NCBI GenBank assembly: GCA_036478595.1
Contig: JAZGEF010000069.1
Coordinates: 62,001-126,000, forward strand
Direction of reading: 5' to 3'
Origin: Granulosicoccus sp036478595
GTDB taxonomy: Bacteria > Pseudomonadota > Gammaproteobacteria > Granulosicoccales > Granulosicoccaceae
DNA length: 64,000 bases
Shown piece by piece: positions 26,250 through 34,754 of this stretch. The notes beneath the pieces are model-generated. The model had not been told where the DNA came from. It made no database searches and saw only the letters and a list, made by a program, of their open reading frames with translations. The position numbers were made by a program, and so were the translations under genes. Each line of letters opens with the position of its first letter. Position 1 is the stretch's first letter.

Positions 26250-26810
26250 ATGTCTGAAATTGTCATCAAGCTAGAACGTCATCGCGTGGAAGAACTGTTC
26301 GCACCATTCGAAGAGATGATTGGCGAAGACTTTCCCGGTTATCGTAACCATGTTTATCGCACCATAACTTATGCAATGCATTTTCTGGACAACTCATCCG
26401 CTCACGAAATCGTTGTAGAAACCGCATTTGTTTATCACGACATCGGTCTTTGGTCAGATCACGAATTGGCTTATCTAGAACCGTCCGAGGCTTTAGCTCT
26501 TGCTGACAACGAGAAATATGGCTGGGGTTTGGACCCCAATGTGCTTCGCGACGCAATTCATTGGCATCACAAGATTTTTCGCTACAAAGGACCGAACAAA
26601 AATGTCATAGAGGCTTGTCGCAAAGCGGACTGGATCGACGCAACAAAAGGAAAGCTAAGGAAGGGCATGAGCAAGGACGCAATCGCGAAAGTTGAAGCGG
26701 CGTTCCCCAATCTGGGATTCCATGACGCACTATCGCGTCTTGCGAGAGAATATGGAGGATCAACTCTCGTTGGTGGCTATAAGGTAGTGCGGAGCATCGT
26801 TAAATGGTAA
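26250..26810 (+). CDS. HD-domain phosphohydrolase-like protein
   Basis: 186 residues from ATG 26250, which follows GGAGA by about 9 bases; the frame is open further up through the inverted repeat, but that part is not conserved-looking. HD-superfamily metal site: H34 (NHVYRT), H63-D64 (VYHDIGLW) and D127 (KADWID), plus an HWHH group at 104-107. The family hydrolyses phosphate mono- or diesters, often nucleotides. No partner gene is next to it. It lies between transposase debris and a gene-poor stretch, so it was probably acquired. Substrate unknown. Confidence 0.75.
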   Translation: MSEIVIKLERHRVEELFAPFEEMIGEDFPGYRNHVYRTITYAMHFLDNSSAHEIVVETAFVYHDIGLWSDHELAYLEPSEALALADNEKYGWGLDPNVLRDAIHWHHKIFRYKGPNKNVIEACRKADWIDATKGKLRKGMSKDAIAKVEAAFPNLGFHDALSRLAREYGGSTLVGGYKVVRSIVKW

Positions 26811-27194
26811 CAGTATCCAAAACCGCGGGATAACAAATCAATGCGAGAATTTGGGATTTTACTTGCCGGCACGTATCGTCCCAGGCTCTACTTTTGCTGT
26901 CAGTCAGATCGAGTTCTGACTTCGACAGATTAGCATGTTAACACCAAGCGACTTTGACGTAGCTTAACTACCAAGCGATTCTGTCGCAACTAATTACCTA
27001 GGCAATTTGACGGGCCTATTTCATTTGTGATTTTCTGTGCTTTTTGTTTAGATGGTTCATACGGACCACTTAGCTTTATCCACCATGCACGATTGACATA
27101 CCCATTCGCCAGGCGTGAACAATACAAGCAGTAACGGAGGCCATACCGTAGATTTGTATTTGATCGCCTCTTCTACCCGCAACTAGGCAGCAAC
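26811..27194. other. Gene-free stretch with a two-copy direct repeat
   Basis: No convincing coding frame on either strand; the minus-strand frame around 27076-27339 has Cys-rich, unnatural composition. The only structure found is a tandem, slightly degenerate repeat of about 25 bases (26938-26960 and 26964-26986, sharing TTAAC, ACCAAGCGA and a TGxCG end). Short stops in all frames and the neighbouring debris suggest decayed DNA. Confidence 0.4.
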
Positions 27195-27420
27195 ATGAAA
27201 TTACGTTTTCGTCTTTGGATAATGCTCCATTGTTTGATTTTTTCCGCGTGCAGTGACAGCGGATCTCAGCAAGACAGGATCCGGCATCATTAACTCGGAA
27301 CGTGAAGTGTTCATGCACGGTGAAATCAACGTGCGTCACTATAGTAATCAGGGCTTAGATTTTCATGCTGTTTTTCTATCGATGGATACGCCGCTTACAT
27401 TCAACATGCCGGAGAAATAG
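27195..27420 (+). pseudogene. Frameshifted small lipoprotein gene
   Basis: ATG 27195 opens a lipoprotein-type signal (WIMLHCLIFSAC, then SDSGSQQD), but that frame stops at 27293. From about 27275 a second frame continues in natural-looking sequence (GSGIINSEREVFMHGEINV, ending LTFNMPEK) to TAG 27418-27420. One frameshift near 27270 would join both into a protein of about 75 residues. No family recognised, and no strong ribosome site; it may also be chance. Confidence 0.35.
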
Positions 27421-27575
27421 TATTTTTAGACCCAATCACAACCACTTCCCTGCTCGTCAGAAGAACAACCAATGACCTACATTCGCCGCGTTAATAGATA
27501 GCAGTCAAAGTCGCCATGTTTCCACAAATTTCATTTAATTTTCGTATCATCATTGTGCTTCCTGTCTAGTAATCA

Positions 27576-28880
27576 TCAACCAATAACAGAAAAACTCGAA
27601 TCCTGATTGATCTCTCTATTACGCGAAAAGAAGCCTAAGGAAATAGTTGCATCAATATGTTCTAAGGTGAATTGCAGTGGGTCGTTGTCGTGATCATGCC
27701 CTGCTTCGCAGGCTTGCACCAGGGCTGCCATGATTTTACCGGCAACGGGTGCATTTTTGTACTGGTTACCACTCGTGCCGCAAGCCATATAAAAACCAGG
27801 TACGTCACTTTTATCATAGATGGGCATCCAGTCTTCTGAGACATCGTAAAGTGCTACTACACCAGAGGCCGTATCAGGAATACCTAAATCAGGTAGGCGT
27901 TGAGCTAAACGCATAACCAATGTTTTCCATTGTGCAGAAAACTCCAGCGAATAATTATCGGGATCATCAACCCATTCTCTGCTATCGCATTCAGGGTCTT
28001 CTGAGCCGATTAACAAGCTATCGCCTTTTTCAGGACGAGTGTATGCATGAATATCACTATCTGAGCTGATAATGCCGTTGGCAGTATTGAAGCCTGCCGG
28101 TGCCTTAACATGAGCCACTTCATGACGCAAAGCGCGTGTCGACATTTTCATACTCTCTGCCACGCCAGCCATTTCGTTTATTTTGCTTGAGTGTGGGCCT
28201 GCTACGTTGATCACCACCGAGGATATATATTGCTCACCATTGTCACAATCGACGCTAGAGATGCGACCGATCGTTTTATTGATGTTGGTAACGGCAGTAT
28301 TAAACAGGAAGGTAGCGCCATGATGCTCAGCTGCACGTTGCAAGTTATGCGCGGAGAGCTTTGGATCGTTGACGTAACCACCATTAGGAAAGAACACACA
28401 CCCTTCGATGGCGGCGCCGGTTGGTTTACCGAAATCATCATCATCGATTAACTTCGCTGGGTGATACGAGTTGGTATCACAGCCTGGCAAGTATTGTTTC
28501 ATGTCCGATGTATCAACGTCCGTGTATTCACAACCCAGCTCATCCATGGTTGCGCATACCTTGGATAAATTATGATTGTGTTCTGTCTTCACCACGAGGC
28601 AGCCAGTGTTGTGATACTCCGCCATGCCAGCTTCATCTTTTACACCGATGAAACCTTCCCATCGACTCCAGTAATGCCATCCCTCGTAAGCTAAGGCACA
28701 GGTTTCGTATGCAGAATAATAGGTGCGGATAATCGCACAAGAACCAGAGGTGGATCCATATCCAGCTTCGGGCAACTTATCAATGCTCAGCGTTCGCCAA
28801 CCTGCTCGGGCCAACTCTAAAGCGGTAGCGGCTCCAATCACCCCGGCGCCGATGATAATTGCATCGTATTGATTTTTCAT
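27576..28880 (-). CDS. FAD-dependent oxidoreductase (DAO/SoxB-like family)
   Basis: 434 residues from ATG 28880; the frame extends to 28982 but that extension lies in the divergent promoter and lacks family features. N-terminal dinucleotide fold IIIGAGVIGAATALELARAG (GxGxxG at 11-16), then a GSTSGSCAIIRTYYS loop and a C-terminal ACGTSGNQYKNAP FAD segment. This is the amine/amino-acid oxidase group that includes sarcosine oxidase beta, glycine oxidase and D-amino-acid dehydrogenases. The substrate is probably a secondary amine or amino acid. Single gene, divergent from a TetR regulator. Confidence 0.82.
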   Translation of the reverse strand: MKNQYDAIIIGAGVIGAATALELARAGWRTLSIDKLPEAGYGSTSGSCAIIRTYYSAYETCALAYEGWHYWSRWEGFIGVKDEAGMAEYHNTGCLVVKTEHNHNLSKVCATMDELGCEYTDVDTSDMKQYLPGCDTNSYHPAKLIDDDDFGKPTGAAIEGCVFFPNGGYVNDPKLSAHNLQRAAEHHGATFLFNTAVTNINKTIGRISSVDCDNGEQYISSVVINVAGPHSSKINEMAGVAESMKMSTRALRHEVAHVKAPAGFNTANGIISSDSDIHAYTRPEKGDSLLIGSEDPECDSREWVDDPDNYSLEFSAQWKTLVMRLAQRLPDLGIPDTASGVVALYDVSEDWMPIYDKSDVPGFYMACGTSGNQYKNAPVAGKIMAALVQACEAGHDHDNDPLQFTLEHIDATISLGFFSRNREINQDSSFSVIG

Positions 28881-28984
28881 GACGATTTGATCGGTTTTTT
28901 CAGAGGCGTACGTTGTCAAAATAATGCCTGTAATTGATAATTTCTGCTCACAAATTCTGTATATTAATAGAATAAATATCATGT

Positions 28985-29006
28985 TGTCATTTTATGACAC
29001 GTTGTC
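28985..29006. promoter_or_regulatory. Candidate TetR operator
   Basis: TGTCAT-TTT-ATGACA (28985-28999) is a perfect six-base inverted repeat, and GACA-CGT-TGTC (28996-29006) overlaps it. It lies 14 bp before the TetR start and about 105 bp before the FAD oxidoreductase start. Autorepressing TetR proteins commonly bind such sites next to their own gene; here it could also control the divergent oxidoreductase and the downstream export cassette. Confidence 0.5.
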
Positions 29007-29019
29007 TAAAATTAGAAGT

Positions 29020-29772
29020 ATGCCAACAATCTCCCGAAAACAACGCGAAATAGCCCAACGGCATCAGTTGTTTCTCAATATCGCGCGTGACCTAATCAAT
29101 GAAGAAGGCTGTGCAGCCCTAAGTATGGACCGTTTGGCAGAGCTAGGTGAATACTCCCGCGGCACTGTTTACCAACACTTTCCTTGTAAAGAAGAAGTAC
29201 TGATAGAAGTATGCAATAGCTCCATGAGCTATTTGCTATCCTTATTTGAACGCGCCCGCGCAGTGCCTCACAGCAATCGTGATCGCATCCTAGCCGTTAT
29301 GGTTGCCCACAATTACTTCGATATGCGGCAACCACATTGCAACAAGATCCTTCAGTACACCAGCGACAACAGCATCATGGACAAGGTGTCTGAAGCTACT
29401 CTGCAAATACACAACCAGCTCGAAAAAAGCCTTATGCAGGTGGTTGGCAGCATTGTAGGCGATGCCCTAAAAACCAAAGAGCTCATGATGCCAAAAAATT
29501 TAAGCGCCATTGAATTGGTATTTGGCTTGTGGTCGTTAAATCTTGGCAGCCAGTTGTTACAAGCAGCTGAACTACATCTTGAAGAAATTGGCATTACACA
29601 ACCCGAAGAAACCATCGCACGCATTGTGGCAGCAACCTTAGATGGTTTGAACTGGCAACCACTACACGATGCAAAAAAGCACAAAGCACTGATGGCTTGG
29701 CTCAAAAACACGGTTTTTGTTGGCCCTCTACAGGCTGATATTAACAACGAAATGCAATTGGAAAAGGAATAA
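29020..29772 (+). CDS. TetR-family transcriptional regulator
   Basis: 250 residues from ATG 29020 (MPTISRKQREIAQRH); ATGs further up at 28924 and 28981 run through the operator region and are not favoured. The N-terminal helix-turn-helix is typical: ALSMDRLAELGEYSRGTVYQHFPCKEEVL. The C-terminal half is a ligand-binding helical domain with no recognised signature. It sits 1 bp before the RND exporter gene, so it most likely represses that operon in response to a small molecule. Confidence 0.88.
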   Translation: MPTISRKQREIAQRHQLFLNIARDLINEEGCAALSMDRLAELGEYSRGTVYQHFPCKEEVLIEVCNSSMSYLLSLFERARAVPHSNRDRILAVMVAHNYFDMRQPHCNKILQYTSDNSIMDKVSEATLQIHNQLEKSLMQVVGSIVGDALKTKELMMPKNLSAIELVFGLWSLNLGSQLLQAAELHLEEIGITQPEETIARIVAATLDGLNWQPLHDAKKHKALMAWLKNTVFVGPLQADINNEMQLEKE

Positions 29773-29773
29773 T

Positions 29774-32146
29774 ATGATGGTCGAAAAATACGGAAACTGG
29801 GTGGTCCGATTTAAATGGTTGGTGTTGTTAATTACCCTGATCGTTGTTGGGGCCTTAGCATCGGGTGGTCGCTTTCTAGCTTTTACAAACGATTACCGCG
29901 TATTTTTTAGCCCGGATAACCCTCAATTGCAAGCGTTCGAGCAGCTCCAGGAAACCTACACCAAGAGCGACAACATTCTGATAATGATTGAACCCAAGAG
30001 TGGCGATGTCTTTACTCCTGATGCAATGGCAGCCGTTGTGGACCTAACGGAACGTTCGTGGCAAGTGCCTTACTCAATTCGAGTCGATTCACTAAGCAAC
30101 TACCAACACATGACGGCAGAAGAGGATGATTTGAGCGTTGCTGATCTTATCGAGGAGCCTGAAAATCTTTCTGAAGCAGATTTCGCCTACATAAAAAATG
30201 TTGCTCTTAATCAACCTCTTCTAGCTAAAAAGCTGGTTTCTCCATCAGGTGATGTCACAGGTGTGAATATCACCGTAGAAATGCCTGCGGAACTTACCGA
30301 TGCAGAGCGTGCATTGCCGGTTGAGCAAAGAACCGGCGCAGACCCTGCCTTGGCACTAGAACAAGCAGTCACATATTCCCGAGAAATGATTGCGTCCATG
30401 GAAGAAAAATACCCGGCTATCGCGTTTAGTGCGACCGGTGTCGTCATGATGAACCAAGCGTTTCCTGAAGCCACCATAAAAGATATGAGCACCATCATTC
30501 CAATGGCTTTTCTGGTCATTATCGTTGGCATTTTCTTTTTGATTCGCAGCCCTTTAGCAATGATCGGTACCGTAGTAGTGGTGTTTTTATCGATTATGGC
30601 TGCAATGGGTACCGCTGGCTGGCTTGGCATTAAGTTAACACCGCCATCTGCTTCGGCACCAACGTTGATCTTGACTCTGGCAGTTGCCGATTGCGTGCAT
30701 TTTTTGGTAACGCTTTATCATAACGTGCGTAGTGGTGAGAGCAAGCATGCCGCTATCGTAGAGAGTTTACGAATCAACTTCACGCCTATCTTCCTAACGT
30801 CAATCACTACAGCGATTGGTTTTTTGAGCATGAACTTCAGCGACGCGCCTCCATTTCGCGACCTGGGCAACATTACCGCGATCGGTGTTATTTACGCGTT
30901 CTTCCTAGCAGTTTTCTTCTTACCCGCTCTTATGGCCGTGCTGCCCGTTAAAGCAAAAGCGATTGATACGAGCAAAGCCACTGGAATGGATAAGTTCTCT
31001 GACTTTGTTGTGGGCAATCGAAAGCCGCTGCTGTGGGGGATGTCAATCATCATGATTGGTTTAGCTGTTATGGCGCCGCGTAACGAGCTTAACGATGTAT
31101 TCGTCAATTACTTCGATAAGTCCGTACCTTTCCGTGCTGAAACTGATCATATAACCGAAAAGCTTTCAGGTATGTACCTGGTGGATTTCTCTATCGATTC
31201 TAAAGATGAAGGCGGTGTAAATAACCCTGAATTTTTAGCACAAGTGGAAAAGTTCGAACAATATCTGGAAGAACAACCAGAGGTAATGCATGTTAACGCT
31301 TTAACTGAGACTATAAGACGCCTTAACCGAAGCATGCATGGTGATGAGGACGAGTACTACAAACTTCCAGAAAATCGCGAGCTATCCGCTCAGTATCTAT
31401 TGCTGTACGAGATGTCACTACCTTATGGCCTGGACTTAAACAATCAAATGAACTTTGATAAGTCCAAAACGCGACTGTCGGCAACACTGGAGACATTATC
31501 CACACAAGAAGCACTGGCATTTGAAGATCGCACACTCGAGTGGATGAAAACCAATACTCCCGACATTGCCACATTGGGCACTGGGCCTACAATGATGTTC
31601 TCGCACATAGGCATGCGCAATATCATTAGTATGCTCAGCGGTACAGCGATTGCGCTGGTACTGATATCAGGTATTCTTATCTTTGCCTTGCGCTCGTTCA
31701 AATTTGGCATGCTGAGCTTGATCCCTAACATTGCACCGGCACTTATGGCATTTGGTGTGTGGGGGCTAATGGTGGGCGAAGTCGGTTTAGCCGTCTCAGT
31801 GGTTGTCGCAATGACCTTGGGTATTGTTGTAGACGATACAATTCACTTTTTAAGTAAATACCTCAGAGCCAGGCGCGAACGGGGCCTTAATGCGGAAGAA
31901 GCCGTTAAGTATGCCTTCAATACGGTCGGTGTTGCATTATTGGTTACCACGATTGTATTGGTAGCAGGCTTCTTGGTAATAGCACAATCCAACTTTTTGG
32001 TTAACAGCCAAATGGGTCTACTGACCGCGATTACTATCACCATCGCATTGATAGTCGATTTTCTATTTTTACCACCGTTGCTTATTGCACTGGATAAAGA
32101 CAGCAGAACTGAGCCGTCTCCTGAGGCATCAGCTGTAGCCGCCTAA
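29774..32146 (+). CDS. RND-superfamily (MMPL-type) exporter
   Basis: 790 residues. Two repeats, each with one lone helix, a large periplasmic loop and a group of about five helices (first group near residues 235-400, second near 620-770). Conserved RND motifs include GVVMMNQAF, LTLAVADCVHFLVTLYH and ALGIVVDDTIHFLSKYL-like with the buried acidic residues. This is the MMPL/HpnN-like branch, whose members move lipids and other hydrophobic compounds rather than drugs. Together with the next two genes it forms a likely inner-membrane/periplasm/outer-membrane route. Cargo unknown. Confidence 0.88.
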   Translation: MMVEKYGNWVVRFKWLVLLITLIVVGALASGGRFLAFTNDYRVFFSPDNPQLQAFEQLQETYTKSDNILIMIEPKSGDVFTPDAMAAVVDLTERSWQVPYSIRVDSLSNYQHMTAEEDDLSVADLIEEPENLSEADFAYIKNVALNQPLLAKKLVSPSGDVTGVNITVEMPAELTDAERALPVEQRTGADPALALEQAVTYSREMIASMEEKYPAIAFSATGVVMMNQAFPEATIKDMSTIIPMAFLVIIVGIFFLIRSPLAMIGTVVVVFLSIMAAMGTAGWLGIKLTPPSASAPTLILTLAVADCVHFLVTLYHNVRSGESKHAAIVESLRINFTPIFLTSITTAIGFLSMNFSDAPPFRDLGNITAIGVIYAFFLAVFFLPALMAVLPVKAKAIDTSKATGMDKFSDFVVGNRKPLLWGMSIIMIGLAVMAPRNELNDVFVNYFDKSVPFRAETDHITEKLSGMYLVDFSIDSKDEGGVNNPEFLAQVEKFEQYLEEQPEVMHVNALTETIRRLNRSMHGDEDEYYKLPENRELSAQYLLLYEMSLPYGLDLNNQMNFDKSKTRLSATLETLSTQEALAFEDRTLEWMKTNTPDIATLGTGPTMMFSHIGMRNIISMLSGTAIALVLISGILIFALRSFKFGMLSLIPNIAPALMAFGVWGLMVGEVGLAVSVVVAMTLGIVVDDTIHFLSKYLRARRERGLNAEEAVKYAFNTVGVALLVTTIVLVAGFLVIAQSNFLVNSQMGLLTAITITIALIVDFLFLPPLLIALDKDSRTEPSPEASAVAA

Positions 32147-32170
32147 CAATCGCTTTAAAGGAGTTAACTT

Positions 32171-32968
32171 ATGAAACTAACGAAACTAAGTACCGCTGCG
32201 ACGCTACTGATTGCCTTTGGTGCCACGGCAACTAGCATCACAGCATTGGCAAATACCGCACGCGGCCTGGAAATCGCAACTGCAGTAGATGAGCAAAACG
32301 ATGGCTTTGTTGACACCACCTCAACCATGCAGATGACGCTAGTCAACCGCTCTGGAAAAAAAAGTGAGCGTAAAATGCGGGCGCGCACACTAGAGGTGCC
32401 CGGTGATGGCGACAAGAGCATGTCGATATTTGATCAACCTGCAGATGTGCAAGGGACAGCCAGCCTAACCCATTCGCACGCTGTAAAAGCTGATGAGCAG
32501 TGGCTCTACCTACCAGCACTAAAACGGGTTAAGCGCATATCGTCCAAAAACAAATCAGGCCCATTTATGGGTAGCGAATTTGCATTTGAGGATATTAGCT
32601 CTCAAGAAGTAAACAAATATACCTATGAGTACCTCGGTGAAGATGAGTTTGACGGCAGCAAGGTATTCAAAATCGAAAGCAAACCCGCATACAAGCATTC
32701 TGGCTATACTCGATTAATCAATTGGATTGATCAAGAGCGAATGATTTCGCTAAAGGTTGAATACTTTGATCGTAAAAATGCGCCGTTAAAAATTCTAACG
32801 TTTAGCGATCACCAGCAATACCTAGATAAGTTTTGGCGTGCAGGCACTTTGGAGATGATCAACCTACAAACAAAAAAAAGCACACTAATAAAATTCTCTG
32901 ACTATCAGTTCAAAACCGGACTAACTGACAAAGACTTCAATAGCAGCGCGCTAAAACGCTTACGTTAG
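32171..32968 (+). CDS. LolA-like outer-membrane lipoprotein-sorting family protein
   Basis: 265 residues with a signal peptide (cleavage near ALA-NT) and the COG2834-type fold: the segment DEQWLYLPALKRVKRISSKNK and FEDISSQEVNKYTYEYLG are typical of proteins encoded beside MMPL-type RND pumps. By likeness to LolA and LolB it should hold a hydrophobic ligand in a half-barrel and carry it across the periplasm. It starts 24 bp after the exporter with an AGGAG site. True LolA is a different, shorter protein, so a lipoprotein-sorting role should not be assumed. Confidence 0.85.
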   Translation: MKLTKLSTAATLLIAFGATATSITALANTARGLEIATAVDEQNDGFVDTTSTMQMTLVNRSGKKSERKMRARTLEVPGDGDKSMSIFDQPADVQGTASLTHSHAVKADEQWLYLPALKRVKRISSKNKSGPFMGSEFAFEDISSQEVNKYTYEYLGEDEFDGSKVFKIESKPAYKHSGYTRLINWIDQERMISLKVEYFDRKNAPLKILTFSDHQQYLDKFWRAGTLEMINLQTKKSTLIKFSDYQFKTGLTDKDFNSSALKRLR

Positions 32969-32987
32969 GCAACAAAAGAAGATCACC

Positions 32988-34175
32988 ATGACACTCAAAA
33001 TGCAATTGCTGCCTTTGCTTGCGATGGCGGCTATCAGCACTGCCGCATCAGCCGAGTGGGATATACGCGGTAATGTTACTGGGCAAGCCCAGTACTTTAC
33101 AGAAAATGCGAACCACACGGGTGACCACAAAAGCAATGTATCGCTTTCCAGTGAAATTGAGCTATATCAGAGTTTGACGGACTCCACCAGCATCACGGTT
33201 ACACCCTTTTTTAGAATTGATCAGCAAGACGAAGAGCGTACGCATTTTGATTTTCGTGAATTTCTCTTCCATCAAGTCAGAGAAAACTGGGAATGGAAGA
33301 TTGGCCTGGGCAAAGTATTTTGGGGTGTTGCTGAATCAGTCAACCTAATTGACGTAATTAACCAGCGTGATTCAGTTGAAAATGGCGATAGTTCAGAGAA
33401 ATTGGGCCAAGCGATGATCAACGTGTTCACGTCCCGCGAGTGGGGTGACGTTGAATTCTATATTTTGCCCGGTTTTAGAGAACGGAGCTTTCCTGGTGAG
33501 GATGGACGCCCTCGCCCATCACTCGTTATTGACACTAATGATGCACGTTTTGAATCAGACGATAAAGAACATCATATTGACTTTGCATTTCGTGTATCAA
33601 AAACCTTAGGTGATTGGGATGTTGGTTTGCACGCATTTACGGGCACCGCGCGTACTCCTGAACTTGTTTTCAATACTAATACGGGAAAGCTCATACCGTT
33701 TTACTATCAAAAAAACCAAGTGGGTATAGATGCGCAGGCTACATTCGAAAGTTGGTTACTGAAAGCCGAGATTATTGGCATTACGGCTGATCGGATCGAA
33801 AATCATGCTGAGCTGGTTACCGGATTCGAGTATAGCTTCTACGGCATTGCTGAATCTGACATTGATTTAGGCGTCGTTGCAGAATGGTTGTACGACGATC
33901 GAAAAAACAATAATGTGCCGAGCACTAACCCATTCCAAAATGATCTGCTGATCGGGCTGCGATTCGCTCTCAATGATGAACAATCATCAGATGCTTTGTT
34001 GGGAGTGATTACTGATCTTGATGGCGACGGTGAGATATTAAGCCTTGAAGCCAATCGAAGGATCGGAAGTAAAGTTAAAGCGTCTCTGGACATGCGCTAC
34101 TGGGTTAATCAACCTGAAAATTCTCAATTTGCAAACGAAGATTACCTCCAGCTTGAGCTAGCGTATTTCTTTTAG
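32988..34175 (+). CDS. Outer-membrane beta-barrel protein of the RND cassette
   Basis: 395 residues. Signal peptide ending ASA-EW (about 23), then alternating amphipathic strands and the terminal Phe (LELAYFF) used for outer-membrane insertion. It resembles the DUF1302-like or porin-like proteins found downstream of MMPL/LolA-like pairs. The WKIGLGKVFWGVAESVNLIDVI segment is a typical conserved part. Probably forms the outer-membrane end of the export route. Its stop overlaps the convergent gene by four bases. Confidence 0.75.
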   Translation: MTLKMQLLPLLAMAAISTAASAEWDIRGNVTGQAQYFTENANHTGDHKSNVSLSSEIELYQSLTDSTSITVTPFFRIDQQDEERTHFDFREFLFHQVRENWEWKIGLGKVFWGVAESVNLIDVINQRDSVENGDSSEKLGQAMINVFTSREWGDVEFYILPGFRERSFPGEDGRPRPSLVIDTNDARFESDDKEHHIDFAFRVSKTLGDWDVGLHAFTGTARTPELVFNTNTGKLIPFYYQKNQVGIDAQATFESWLLKAEIIGITADRIENHAELVTGFEYSFYGIAESDIDLGVVAEWLYDDRKNNNVPSTNPFQNDLLIGLRFALNDEQSSDALLGVITDLDGDGEILSLEANRRIGSKVKASLDMRYWVNQPENSQFANEDYLQLELAYFF

Positions 34176-34525
34176 GATTCATTCTGCTCGTACTCGGCAA
34201 CGGTTTTTTGCAAGCGCAGCATGTCGCTATGCATTTTGATTAATTGCTGACGAACATCCTCGAAGTAGCTTTCAAGATAGCCTTGTGCAGCGTCAACGAC
34301 GGCTTCACGCTCCTCGTCAGTTAATCGCGTTAACATATCCAAATCAAGGACAGCTTGCGACGGCATAGGTGGGCCTGGGTACTTTTTTAATGAAGCTTGT
34401 GCAAGCTCGTTCCATCGTTTGGCCACATTTTGATCCGGATGGCTAGAAATCGTTTTCTCAATATGCTTTTCTAACAAACGAGCCTGAATAGTTTCACCAG
34501 TCGGTAGGTAATGTATATCGCCCAT
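34172..34525 (-). CDS. Hypothetical protein, charged and helical
   Basis: 117 residues, no signal peptide or membrane span. Mostly helical by composition, with a C-terminal coiled-coil-like part (DVRQQLIKMHSDMLRLQKTV) and a DLDMLTRLTDEEREAVVDA stretch. No family recognised. Convergent with the barrel gene, overlapping its stop by four bases; normal codon use supports translation. Cytoplasmic by prediction. Confidence 0.6.
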   Translation of the reverse strand: MGDIHYLPTGETIQARLLEKHIEKTISSHPDQNVAKRWNELAQASLKKYPGPPMPSQAVLDLDMLTRLTDEEREAVVDAAQGYLESYFEDVRQQLIKMHSDMLRLQKTVAEYEQNES

Positions 34526-34754
34526 GAAATTTTTCCTTTGTTCCCGATGACATGGTAAACCTCACAAACAAATTCTCATCACCCGAGTTCTCAGATTGTG
34601 AACTTGTACTGTGAACTTGCTCAGCTAACTGCGTCAAAACGATGACATGTAGAGCCAAAGTTGAACAGCGTCAAAACGCCACAATTAATAACCCGGCACA
34701 CCAGTAAAAAACACCATAATCAAGCTTAATTAAAACCACTTTATTCGCGTAGAT

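Noticed and set aside
26938..26986. CRISPR array
   Set aside because: Only two imperfect adjacent copies, no spacers and no cas genes in the window.
26811..27575. tRNA, small RNA or hidden gene in the largest gap
   Set aside because: No cloverleaf or CCA end, no strong terminator, and only the frameshifted lipoprotein candidate; nothing else could be supported.
28881..28982. Longer N-terminus for the FAD oxidoreductase
   Set aside because: The flavin-binding fold begins within a few residues of ATG 28880; the extension would cover the divergent promoter and has no family match.
29717..29773. Earlier start for the RND exporter inside tetR
   Set aside because: The frame before ATG 29774 is inside the TetR coding end; the double ATG at 29774 is right before the first membrane helix.
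30211..30630. 139-residue minus-strand frame inside the RND exporter gene
   Set aside because: Antisense of membrane-helix codons; low complexity with no domain.
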